This document shows, piece by piece, positions 27,674 to 40,800 of a DNA stretch of 64,000 nucleotides. The stretch covers positions 14,115,178 to 14,179,177 of the forward strand of contig CM022671.1 in NCBI GenBank assembly GCA_012295275.1. Reading direction: 5' to 3'. Numbering within the stretch: position 1 is the first letter of the stretch; the number at the start of each line of letters is the position of its first letter. A program made the translations under genes and the position numbers. Below the pieces are notes generated by a model. It was not told the DNA's origin. It worked only from the letters and a program-made list of their open reading frames with translations, and ran no database searches. The stretch is from Chrysomallon squamiferum. Taxonomy: Eukaryota; Mollusca; Gastropoda; Neomphalida; Peltospiridae.

Positions 27674-28866
27674 TAGAAAGAATTGAACAAAAATGTAACA
27701 CCAACGTTCTTTAATTTGTAAGCGTTATTCCACCCAACTCGAGTGACCACGGTTATATTTGTCATTATTTATATATTACGTGGGTTGTACTTTCACACTT
27801 TAGATATATATATATATATTTAAATCGTGAATGGTATGATAAAATAAAAATAAAAAGTGAAATAAATAAATCATTATTTAAAAAAAAAATGCTAAGAATT
27901 AATTCGCGAAATTAATTTGTCGCTTTAAATAACGAAGACACATTACTATTAAACTGTATTCTTCTTTGATGGTTTTACAGGTTCCCTCCACTATGATGAA
28001 ACTCAATTCATCTTTAATATTATAAACAACAACAATAGGAAAAATTTAATAAAATAAAATACCTAAATAATAAAACAAAATAAATTAAAAATTTAAAAAT
28101 ATACAATTACTAAACATGATTCTAAATATATAGAAATGCTGGGTGTATTACGATAATGGTATCTTCAATTTCATGGATTCACCACTGCATTAAATATATC
28201 ATTTGTGGTTTATAAAATAAATGCTACAAAATTACAGAAATTTAATGTCATGACTAAGGGGAAATAACTTTACTATACGTGTACTTTTTTTTTTTCGTTA
28301 TATTGACTATAGCTGGTATTTACGAATAAACCATTTCTAATTTTCTTTTAATAAAAAAAAAAAAAAAAAATAAAATGGTTTTATGATGTCTAATATTTAA
28401 AATGTTTTTGGTTTTGATTTAAAATGTTTCTGTATGCAACAGGAAAGGAAAATGCCACTGAAGCATGCATAATGTTCACTGTATCATCGGGTAATGATTA
28501 TTTTTATGTTGTATAATTTATTTTTTCTTTATTAAACCACTCCGACCTTTGAGCTACAATTTATTTTGTTAAATTATTTGTTAAGACTTAAAAGAGATAT
28601 TTGTGGGCAAAATACTTCGATTTCCTTATGAAAAAGAGGTCATTTTTGAAACGTAATGCGCTGTAAAATAATTAACTATTTTTTGTGTTTTCTCTATCTA
28701 CAAAATTATTTTTAAATCACAACCTACTATGCAAACTACAGTCATGGCTGCTTATAATTTGTTTATTTATTTGGGATCTATGATGTCATTATTATAGGCC
28801 ATAGTACATTTCTCTCTCTTTTTTTTTTTGGGGGGGGCGTTGATTCTATAATATTTTTTCAGTTTC

Positions 28867-28898
<32 letters not shown>

Positions 28899-30350
28899 GT
28901 TTTTTTTTTAATAATAATAAAATATTATTTTTAATAAATATAAAACAATGACAATAAATCAGTAGATTCATACGTCATATTTTGTTTAATTTCAATCAGC
29001 AAAAATCATTAAAAATTAATTCACATGCTGATGTCATTCATTTAATAATAGATAATAATTCTAATACCACTACTAATAATAACGATAATAACGTAAAAAG
29101 CTACTTCTTAATTGCTTTACACAGTATAATACAATTCTTTATACTTCAAAGTGATTACATTTTTTATGTTTTATTTATTTTATTTTATTTTATTTTTTTA
29201 TGTTTATTGTTTGTTTTTTGTGACATTTTATCTCACATAATAAAATATTTCAAATAAATAATAAAGTTCAAATGCATTTTGCTGAGAACAATAGACAAAA
29301 CTTTAAAGCAAAATCGTTTCGTTTTATTATTTTTATTTTTTTAATTGTATACAAAATATCGGTTATAATTTGTTAAATAATAATAATAATAATAATAATA
29401 GTAAGTCTTATGTTAAAGTTCAATAAGCTGCTTCACTGTGTAGTTTTCTGCTGAAATCTGTTTACTGAATAGTTCAATGACAATAAATTATTTTTCATAT
29501 TGAAACTTTAGTTCGCTTTTCATTTCTTCAATTAAAATAATATCTACATCTGAAATATATTACCTTAGTTATTAGCCTCAGTTGAAATTCCAGAACATCC
29601 TAGGGCTAAAAAATCAGTTGAAAAAGATTTTCTGACATTCAATTCTGATTCAAACGGCTTAAAATAAAATAATAAATTTACTTATATTATATCAGCATTC
29701 AAAATGAAAAAAATAATATGTTCTAATATATATGTTGATTCTGAAGAATAATTTAAAATGTTAGAAAACTATATCACGAAAAAAAAAACAATTGAACATT
29801 TCCGCTTTTTACAGCGACTTATAAAATTTTACTAAATGCATTCATTATAAAATAAATAACATCTAGTCAGCATTCAAAATTTTATGCAGAATAATAACAC
29901 CAAAACTGCCTTTTCATATTTTCGACCCGATTTACACTCTATCAAAGCTATGTATCCATTTTTACCTAACTGAATATAGCAATGTAAACTACAATTTACA
30001 TGACTTAATCAAAATATTTTATGTAATAGAAAAATAATGTTCTCTTTATCTGAGGTGAAAACTAGATCGCGCTCTTTTATATTTTACTATTATTTTTCAA
30101 TATTTTATTTTATTTTATTTTATTATTCTGTTGAGCGTCTGGCTTTTGGTTGATAATTAATTTTTAATGGGAAGCAATTTTCAAAAATGACATACAAAGG
30201 TATATACTCTAATTACATGAAAACACACCACACATATATGTATATAAACACTAAAGCTGTATTTTTTTAATTATATGCATTTTACGTCAATTATTATAGA
30301 ATTATTTCCCTTGTAGAAATTTTCAAGTAAAAGGTATTTTAATCGCAGCA
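27561..30350. other. Intergenic, TRAF4 (divergent) to TIMM22
   Basis: About 2.8 kb of AT-rich DNA with T- and A-runs (27639, 28352, 28870) and an (ATA)n tract near 29378-29400. I see no coding exon. The last 50 bp read TTATTTCCCTTGTAG just before the TIMM22 5' end, which resembles a splice acceptor, so a non-coding 5' exon of TIMM22 may sit in this region. Confidence 0.7.
27639..27671. repeat. T33 homopolymer
   Basis: Uninterrupted run of T between TRAF4 and TIMM22. Confidence 0.95.
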
Positions 30351-31874
30351 ATGGCTGCGCCCTTGGACAATGCGTCTGCAGTAAAATTTTTGAGTAAACC
30401 TGATCTTAGCTCAAAGAAAAGTTTAGCTTATTTACAATCAGATGACGTTAAAGACTTTAATTTAATTATGGATAATGTTATTGGCGAAAAAAAACGACGA
30501 AATAATGTTATTGTTCCTTTAGGACTGATTCCTCAAATGCCAAAATCTAAACAAGAAGTCATGATTGCAAGTGCTTTTGAAAGTTGCACATTCAAATCAA
30601 TTGCTAGCTGTGTGCTTGGTAAATCTCATTTATGTTTTTAATACGATCAAAATTAAGATGTTCTTCATGTGATAATGTCACGATTTTTATAGAAAAGGGC
30701 CTGAAAGACTGGATGCGTTTATATTTAATTTCTGATTAGACTGTATACTTCAAATAATTTTGACAATTCATAATATATTTTTACTAATGTGTGTGTATAC
30801 ACACATATATATATTATACTTTCACTTTGATGTCATTTCAGGCTTTGCAATAGGTGGAGTGTTTGGACTGTTCACAGCTGGAATTGATCCAATGTCTACT
30901 ATGACAACTGAGACACCCACAACAAAGATTGTTTTGAGAGAGATGAAAGCTCGTTCTTTGTCATATGGAAAGAATTTTGCTATTGTTGGATGCATGTTCG
31001 CTGGAACTGAATGTTTGTTGGAATCCGTATGTGGCAACCTTTTTTTATTTTAACAAACAATAAATCATTTCATAACTAAGACAAATAAACTTTAGTAACT
31101 GTATTCATTTATTAAGCTCAATTGCTTTTAAACTCCTGAAAAACTGTTACTTATTTCATTTATAAAGGTGTTTTGTATTAATATCACTGAAATTACTAAA
31201 TTAAATTATATTTATTTTGTTTGTTTAATTTATGAAGGTTCAGTTCTTTTTTTACAACCATATTAATTATTTCAAATTTTGTACCATTAGTGATGTGTTA
31301 ATTTACTGTGAAGAAATAATTAATTGTGTGTTACATAGCTGTGGTGTTCAAATGATGTTTGTGTTTTCAGTATCGAGGGAAAAGTGAGTTGTTGAATGGT
31401 ACTTTGTCAGGAGGGTTAGTCGGAGGAATTCTTGGTTTAAGAGGTAAACATCACAGTAATACTATTAATAGTATTGTCATATTTATTTTATTTTATTATT
31501 AAACATGCATCCAGTTAAATAGCATTTCAATACACTGTAGCCAGTTCATCTTGTTTGTAAGAGGAGCATGTGCAAGAATCTTATTAATAATAATTCTTAA
31601 TAAACAAACACACTGAAGTACATTTACAGACTTAATGTTTCAATTATAATGTTATAAAATAGTAATTTGAATAATAATAGAAGATAGAAAATACAGAAGC
31701 AATGTAATTTTGTAGATAAGATATATATATATATTTGTTTTTGATGTCTTAATCTGTATATATGATTTAATTATTTTCCTTACATCTGTTTCAGCTGGAT
31801 TAAAAGCTGGCTTACTAGGAGCTGCAGGATTTGCACTGTTTTCTACTGCTATAGATTATTATATGAGACATTAG
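30351..31874 (+). CDS. TIMM22: TIMM22, mitochondrial carrier translocase subunit
   Basis: Channel-forming subunit of the TIM22 complex, which inserts metabolite carriers and other multispanning proteins into the mitochondrial inner membrane. The exons are 30351-30618, 30842-31026, 31371-31443 and 31795-31874. All four join in frame to give 201 aa (human is 194). All introns are GT-AG. Diagnostic stretches shared with the human protein are FTAGID (100-105), a TPTTK motif (114-118), SYGKNFAIVG (130-139), TECLLESYRG (145-154) and AGLKAGLLG (176-184), and the C-terminus AIDYYMRH. Four hydrophobic segments lie at about 80-105, 133-150, 155-175 and 176-195, typical of the Tim17/Tim22/Tim23 fold. 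C79 and C147 sit where the family's intramolecular disulphide pair lies. The first 60 residues are poorly conserved, as usual. An in-frame TAG at 30297 precedes the ATG. AATAAA at 32787-32792 is one possible polyadenylation signal. Confidence 0.96.
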
Positions 31875-33749
31875 TAAATAATAGAACAGTCAACACATCA
31901 ATGAGGATGAAGTGCATCAATGTGAAACTATATAAATCAAACAGTTGTTTTGAGATACAATCCATTAATAGCAAACTTTTGTAAAAGATTCCAAACAAGA
32001 GATGTTTATTCCATGTGAGCTGTTTTGTTCAGAGAACTCTATATTGTTCTGGAGAATCTCTACCAACTAAAACATTTAGAAGCAGATGTTTGAAAAAGTA
32101 GTATTGGCTGACGTGAAAGCTGATATATATGATTATGTTAGTTTTAAAGGATAGAATTTTGTTTCTTATGAACAAAATGAAATGATTTAGGCAGGACCTT
32201 TTAGAATTATTTTCAACATTTTTAAAAATATTGTGCTAATTTATATACTAATTTAAAGAAAGTTCTGAGTACATTCATAGTTGATATATTTTTTTATATT
32301 CAGAGTTGATGTCATTCATAAAATAATCTTCATACATTAACTGTAATACCAGATAAAATGTTATCTTTAATGATATGTTGTTTAAGCATGCTTGTTAATG
32401 TTTTTATTTACATGTATGTTTGTTTCCGATGAAGAACTATTATTTTGAGATAAAGGAAGGAAAATGATATCAAAAGAAAGGTGTTGTTATTAACATTGTT
32501 AAAAACAGAAAGCCATATATTTATGAATCTGTTTTACTTGACTTTGATTAGGTTTTATAGCAAACTATATGGTTTTTATTTATTTATTTATTTTGATATC
32601 ATAATCTTTAGATTGTACATGTCTTCTATTTTTTGAACATTTTAACATCCATTTAACAACACATGCAGATCATGTTTAAGAATTACTTCTTTTTACAGTA
32701 ATCAAATAGATTCAATTTGCACAGAAATGTTTATTTATTTTTGTTAAATCTCTACTGTAGTAAGTCTGTTAAGTATTTATGGAAAAAATAAAACTGCTAT
32801 AATTTTAATTAATAATAATGAAAATAAAAGAACCACCAGAAATAGTATAATAATTAATCACATATAAAATGGAGTTTTCTGCCTTGCTTGAACATATATA
32901 TATATATATTTTAACTTTTTAAGAGTGCAGTGTTTATAAATAACTTCTAATTTTACTTATTTGAGAAGAAAAGACATAACTGTGTAGATCATGCAAAAAA
33001 AAAAAAAAAGTTAAAAAATAATAATAATAAGATGAAAAGCATATAGGAAAAATAATTTACACAGCAGTTTATACTTGTTTTTAAATATTTCCAAATAAAA
33101 AACAATGAGAAATAGTAAATAGAAAACAACAACAACATCATACAAATTTATGAACACAGTGGAATACTCTTGAATAGACATAATAAAACAATTATTCCAT
33201 TAAAATTCAAAGTCGGGGACTGACAAAAAATGAATGACAGTAAAATAATGTGTCAGAAGTCTTGGTTATTTCTATGTGTTGTTTGCTTGATGTACCTTTA
33301 AAAGAATATAGTGAAAAAACCCAAAAGTAGAAAAATGGAATAACTGAATATATACGGCATAGATAATTCTGTTTCAAAATGGAGTTAATGGAGCTGTAAA
33401 GGTCTCTTGTTTTGATAGATAAACAAATCCCAACTGTTTAGACCTGAAAAGTTTACAAAAATGGATTCATAATATGGAATGAAAGTCACTATAATAAAAT
33501 AAAGAGTGATAAGGAATGAAATAAAGTTACTTTTTTTGTAATGAACAAATAACAATAATCAAATAAATGAACCTACTTAATCAGCATTAGGATTAAATCT
33601 TTACTTACTTGGTTTCCTTTCTTTTCTTTTTAAACAAAAATACAAAAACAACTTTTAAAACATGTGGTTTTAAATTTTCAAAATTTGTTTTATATAATTT
33701 TATTTTATTATCTTTTCAAATTTATTTATAATTAAATGGAATTTTAAAG
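31875..33749. other. TIMM22 3' UTR and intergenic DNA
   Basis: No coding exon seen. A poly(A) signal candidate AATAAA lies at 32787-32792, an A-run around 32995-33009 and short (AT)n at about 32895-32910. Where the TIMM22 transcript ends cannot be told. Confidence 0.7.
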
Positions 33750-33816
33750 AGTCTTTATTGGCCAACTTTTTACGATCGTAGCAATATCACATGACCATAA
33801 TATTGAAAATGGCGGC
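33750..33816 (+). promoter_or_regulatory. SWAP70 proximal promoter with inverted CCAAT box and YY1-like site
   Basis: ATTGG (inverted CCAAT, NF-Y type) lies at 33757-33761, about 50 bp before the ATG. The start codon itself is embedded in AAAATGGCGGC at 33806-33816, which matches the YY1 motif AAnATGGCGGC. Both are seen directly; binding is inferred. Confidence 0.45.
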
Positions 33817-36800
33817 GCTTGCGGAGGTTGAGAAATGTGTGTGGCATGCTTTCGATGCTCTTGATTGTCACAGAACGGGAATTGTACAAAAATCAAGCCT
33901 GAAGGTAAGAGGGTACTCTAGATATTGTTATTAGTCCACTGATAATCTAAATATTTGACTGTCATCCAATTATTTTAATATTTATTTCTAGCTAATGAAA
34001 CGCGGAAGTGATTGAAACGTTCAGTGAAAAGGCTGAATGGAAAGTATGCCCGATGGCAGTGTCTTATAAACTTGAATCTTAAGATTAATTTATCACTCGA
34101 ATATTAAAGAAGAATTTTTTTTAAATTAATAAAAAGGCTTAAAGTATTCTTCATAATTGTAATGTTCATTTCCAATATTAAACGTACCATTTTTTTTTAA
34201 ATAATTTTTGGCTAGGTTTATGTTCATTTCCAGATTGTTTCTATGTTAGAACTATTTATAAAAATAATAATAATAACAACAACAAAAACAACAAAATAAC
34301 AAAAAAGAAGAAAAGATGCAAACACACCCTCCAAAAAAACACCAAAACATGTAAATTAATATTAAAAAAAGTTTTGAAACATTTTTTCAAAATTATAATT
34401 TTATGATCTATTGATCAAATAAATTATACTTATAAAAGTTCTATCTGATTCAGCAGCTATAATCAGTAAGAATAAAGACATAAAATCTGAAATGAACTTC
34501 AGAATTACCATTTTACAGATCTTTGGACTGTTTACTGCTTCAGGTTGAATTAAATATATATATATGTATGTATGTTTATGTGTCTGTGTACACATACATA
34601 CACTATGCGTTAAATGATAATTTTGATTATCTGTAAGTAGGATCAGCAAAAGTTTTAAAATGATGAAAAAAAAAATGGGAGGGATAAAGGAGAAGTTTGA
34701 CTCACAAAGCTCAAGATTACTGAGTTTACTGATTTTTTTTGTTACAGAATCTGAATCAATAAATGAAAGAAATAACAATAATAATTTTACCTATTCTTCA
34801 ATTTCATTAACAACAAATATGAATATATTAAATAATATTTGCTCATCTGAATAACATTTTTAATTCACTTTAATCCATATGGTTGTCTGAATGTTAGAAA
34901 TTTCAGTATCATTTCAGAAACAACATTATAGCCCAGGGCAATATACTTTATTACACTTATATTAGTTCAACCAATGTGGACTGGGTGTAGCTATTAGTCT
35001 TCTGTTTAAAGCTATAAATATTTTAGATTGAAGTCAGTGACAAAATGAAAAAGTAACTACTTGAATGTCAGGAACTGCTCAACAACTTGTGTAATTACAT
35101 TTATGACTTCCTGTGTTTAATTCTACTTCAAGCATCCTTGAACTAAGCTCTTTTTTGTCTGTGTCGCAAACAGTAGTGGATGGATTTACACCACAGTATG
35201 TGATCTGAGATTACTCCAGATTTTCCACACGTTCAAAATGGTTTTAGTTTGGATTTATTTGTAACACATCTGATGAAAATTATTTTTATAATTTCTGACA
35301 CACAGTGACACACAAACAAAATACTATTGCTACTAACAAATATAAAATTTAAAAAGTCACAAGATGTAGCAAACCATTTGAATTCCAAAATAAAATCTTA
35401 GCATGTCATTCATATATAATTATATTATTACTGTTGTTGTTATTGCTGTTTTTGTTTTATTGTTATAACAACAAAAACAAAATTAATAATAATAATAATT
35501 ATTTATTATTATTATTATGTTAAGATTTTATCTAAATGAACTTTTTCACCTAAATAAACAGAAAACAAATGGAGATGTCCATGTAATCACATAAATAGAT
35601 TTTGACAAAGTTGTAAACAAATAAGGTGCAGCTCATTCTGGTATTTAACAAGTGTCTGTGTGATAAGTAGATAGACATCTCATAGAAGTACTGTATACGA
35701 CCAACAGCTTAATCACAGGCTTTACCTAACTGGTGTTGACAGAAGCTATTAAGTTCGTGACCTGTTCGACTTTTCACAAACCTGTTGTCTTAGTGGGAGT
35801 ATAGTAGCTTGTTTTGAATCAACTTAACTCCATCAGTAGATGTTAATGCCCTGTTTCCTCAAACAAATTAAAACAAATTTTAAAAAATGCTGATAAGAAT
35901 ATTTAATGTTATTTCCAAAGAGATGAACTAAATTCAAATAGAAATGAAATTCAAATAACTATAATGGACTGCACAAATTTTTATGTTAAAGCAACATATG
36001 TTGAAAAATAAAGCTGAACCCTATTTTTTAGTATTTTTATTAAGTCAAAAAGATTGGAACTATATGTTAGGTGTTGTTAAGGGATGATTATGTTGGCAAT
36101 GAAACATTAAATTTGTAGTGGACTTTTATTATGCATGGACATAAGTCGGTCACCATTGCCAAGTTCCCTAAATAATCTACAGTAAGTTTCAGGCTCTGAA
36201 ATTGGTCAACAAGTCTCATTTAGACATGACATTTTCAAAGCAGTTATTTTATACTTATATGTTTGACATATGTTTCATTACATAATTTAGCCATTAGCAT
36301 TTTAACCAGAATAGATTACAGTCGTTTATATTCATTTTTGATATTTTATTCTGTATGTTAAAAAAACAAAGCAAATAAATCTTAATTTAATTTTTAACAA
36401 AGTTTAATATAAAAATGCAAGAACTATTGCAAAATGGAAAAAAAAATTAAGATTTCTGTGCACAGCAAAATAATTTATATTTTTAATGATTTATATTCAG
36501 TTTTTGAAAAAATCACAAGACAAGTGTACCTTTAACATGTTTCATTTGGAGCTGCAAAAGAAATATTTAAAAAAAAAAGTCAAATGGTGTCCACAGCTAT
36601 GATGAATTTAAAAGCATTTGAAATGTTATATCTTCCTATTAATATATTAGTTAAATATTAGGTTTAAACTTTTGATAGTGCATTACAATACTTGATTTAT
36701 TTTTCAATAATTAAAACAATAATATTGAGTGAACTATATAATATATGTATTTTTTTTTTATTATTATTTTTTTTTTTAACTAATTAGGTTTTGTCAAACA

Positions 36801-37706
36801 GTATCGGACAAGTGTTTGGATTCTCAAAATCAGAAGAAATACTTGATTCCTGTGAAGAAACTACTTTAGAATTCAGCAAATTCTTTTCTATTCTGAAAGA
36901 AGCTCTTTTGACTGAGTTGGCTGAGAATGAGCCGTCTGTTGTTATAACATCCAAAGTTGACAGGATTGAGACAATTTGCTGGACTATCTGCATGAGCAAA
37001 TGTTTAAAGAGACGAAATGATATTGACAAAGAGAAGCATAAGTTTTCTGATGATCATGTTTTTAAACTGTGGAAGCTGTTTAACTTCTTGGCTGATGTTG
37101 ATAAGAATGACAATGTGATAACACCTGTCAAGATTGACACAGAGGAAGGGGAATATGTTTGCTCATTAATTTGTCGTGAGATGGGACTCTATGAGAGAAA
37201 CAGATGGCCAAAATTAGATGATGGGGAATCTCGTCTTCTGAGTTTTTCATCTTTCTTAGACAAATTGGAAATGTGTTTTGTGGATGTGGCTGCCAAAGAA
37301 CTGAGTCAAGCCATTCATGATGTTTTTGACGACATTGTTTTTGACAGACTCAAACAGGTAGGTTTTGCCATAATAACAAAATAACAACATATAAGTTAAT
37401 AATGTAATTTTTTCATAATGCATTATTATTAATGAAACGTCGTTTAATTTCTTTTAGTAATGTCTTGCATTTCATCATTTTACAAAATTCACTTTATTAA
37501 ATGCAAATTATTCTGATTTTTATTACATAAATGTACTATAAATTACTTTGTTTTGTTTATTGCTTATTTCGTTCACTGAAGTCTGAACATTTTAAAATAC
37601 AGTCTGCAGAGCTAGGACAGTTTTATAATGCTTACCAGTGAAAATATTAAAACCCTCAAATATTTATAAAATATTTAAATTAATTAACTTCTTTTATTGC
37701 ATTGTA

Positions 37707-37801
<95 letters not shown>

Positions 37802-40800
37802 ATAAAAATATTCTGGAATCATATTGGTGTTACTAATTATTAATATATTCATTTTTATTTATTTAACTGTTTTAAATGAGCAGGGTCCTCTAGAGAAATA
37901 TGGCAACTCGGTGACTAAGTGGAAGGAGAGATGGTTTGTGCTGACAGCTAATGAGTTGAAGTACTACCAGGACAAAGACAAACACGTGCAGGATGTGCGA
38001 GGCACAATCAGAATCTGTCACAACTGTAAAACGCAGGTAGGGAGATAGTGCATGATACGTAACATCCTCATTCTAATGTTTTTTTAATATATTCTTTATT
38101 TTTTTAAATTCCTTTAGACTTGTGAAATAATCTATTATATTATAGAAACCTTTACTATAACCCATAGTAACTCATTTAACATTTAACTAACAGTTGTTTT
38201 TGTGACATCAAATATTTAGTAAAGTTGGTGTGTACAATTTGAGATATTTTTAACTGCATCATGATTTTTTTTTCTAATTTAATGCTAGTATATTTTTAAT
38301 ATTTATATTATATTAATCATAATTTTGTCAAACCCAACCCAGCAACTTTACACCTTATATAATTACACATATTATGTAATCAATTATGTTGTTTAATTTT
38401 GAAATACATAAAAAATAATTTGTCATACATATAAACACAAATATATAACTTCCTGTGTGACCTATAAATATGTCCAGTATAAATTAGCTGATCCATCACT
38501 ATATTTCCTTTCAATGAACTTAACTTTGTTCTTGTTTTACAACCAGCCTATCCCTGATAAAACAGGTTCCAAGCCAAACCGCTTTGTCCTGAAAACACCA
38601 AACAGGCAGTATGAGTTGTCTGCTCCTGACTTAAGATCTAGAAATGAATGGCTTCTAGGTGACTGAACATTTTCCCTTCTATGTAACTTTACTGATCAGG
38701 ACTGCAGGATAATATAATAGAAAACAGAACCAGAAGGGAAAATATATGATAACTTTTTTATGGTTTTTATTTATTATTACTTTTTATTTTAATTCTTTAA
38801 TTAACTTTATTATTAAAAAGTAACTTGGTTTAAAGTTCATTAATATTAAAATAGTTTCCAGGTAGCTATATAATGTAAGTTTGAATAACCTTTTATTAAA
38901 AAAACAACTTTTATAAGTTTTATAAGTGTTAATGATTTGTTTTATGTTAGTTTTAATGATAGTTTTGTTTTCTCTAATTTGTAGAATATTTGTTTTATTA
39001 AAAACCTTTCCTACATTGCATTTGCGTAGATCCTTTTCATTGTTATTGTTACTTAATTATTTTGTCTTCTGCATGCCTGAAGTGTGTATATTAACACATT
39101 TTTAAAATTATATTTTAAAAACATTCCAAGTTTTCCTTTTTACAGTATTATGTTCTTAGATGTTCCATAAAAAATATATATTTGTTATTCATAATTATTT
39201 ATAAAAGCATCTTCACACACACACACTCACACACACACACAACTTTTTATTATTTATTTCCTTTATTGTTCTCTTTTTATATCACCAAAATATAAACATA
39301 AATTTGAATATAAACACAGTGTAATTTCCTCAGTTTAACCAGCTTTGTGTTGCCCTATTTCAGCTCTTCAGAAAGCAATAAGTTTTGCTAGCACACAGGA
39401 GAGTGTTCAGAGAAGTGCCTGGTATGAGCGTAAGAAGGAAAGAGAGGTAAGGCAGAAGGACTCTGAAAAAGAGGCATACAAACGACAGGAAGAGGAAGAG
39501 AGGTTGGCAAACCAGCAGAGACAGTTAGAGCAGGAGCAATTGGTAAAAATGTTTGCCACAAAGTTGAAATAATAATAATAATAATAATAACAACAATGTG
39601 TTCACAAACATTATACGTATTTCATTAAGTAAGGTATTAAACTTAATACAGCATTTAAAAAACTTTAGAGTGAAATAAGACAGGTAATAGTAGAATCATG
39701 AACCATTCTAGACATTTAAAACAAATTAATTTAAAGTATTAAAGCAGTATAGGAAATAAAACATTATTAAAATATTATATAAAAATTGAAATGCAATCTT
39801 AATACTGATTACCCATATAATGATTCTACCATAAAATAAACATGTATTAGCATTAATATGATTAGTAAAACTGAAAAAAAAAAAAACTCCAAAATTATAA
39901 ATATCACTTAAGATTTTGTTGGTAAATAGATGATCAATAAAATGAATTCAAAAACTTTTTGAAGAAACGGACATGTAATGTGACAGTAAAAATGAGTGAT
40001 AAGTTATCAGATCAGTGGATGAATGGACTATATTCAACAGCAAAGGATGTCAGGATGTTTTTTTAACTAATTAATAAGAACAGGCTGGTATGGCAGGTTT
40101 CTTGTTTCATACATTACAAAATCATGTAAATCCATAGTAACAGTTAATAATGTGTTGTTAATGTTAGTGTTAAATAAAAATTCCTTAATTTAAAAAAATC
40201 ACAAAAAACCCCCAATAATTATCTTCCTTTTTGCCAGAACTGCTTTCCAAACTTAGTTTATGTCTTTCAGAGACATTTACAAGATCAGGAACTGTTACAA
40301 AAACAGCTTCAAGAACTAGAAGCAGAAAGGAAGGTTAGATTTGTCATTTTTGGTAGATATAAACAAGTTAATGCACCTGCATGATATTTCAAGATAGGTT
40401 TTTAACCCACTATTCTTTTTTAGAAAGCATTTTCTTATTATTTCACAACTCTGCCTGTCAGCTTGCTGTCTTTGTGTTTGCTACCTCTCTTTGCTTGGCT
40501 GTTGCTTTGTGCATCCTGGAGTTATTTTCTGCTTTTACTTTATATATAATGTTTATTGCATAATTTTATATGTGATTTTATAATATTTTGTCTTTATTTT
40601 TTAAAATAATATTATAAATAATTTTAAAATAATATCTAGCAGAAAAAAAAAATGTTTATCCACTTGTCTCTTCAAATTCACATTTGACTACTAAAATATT
40701 CTTGATTTGGTGTTTTCATAAATGCTTGTTAATATTAAATGAGAATGTTTTTGCTTTTTGTCACATCTATTTTTTTAATTAAAAAGCTTTTCTTGTTAAT

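Noticed and set aside
28982-29257. 91-codon plus-strand open frame between TRAF4 and TIMM22
   Set aside because: Asn and Phe/Leu/Ile-rich translation of AT-rich simple sequence with no motif.
34401-34778. 125-codon minus-strand open frame in SWAP70 intron 1
   Set aside because: AT-driven hydrophobic composition, crossed by a microsatellite, no motif, and inside an intron of a well-supported gene on the other strand.
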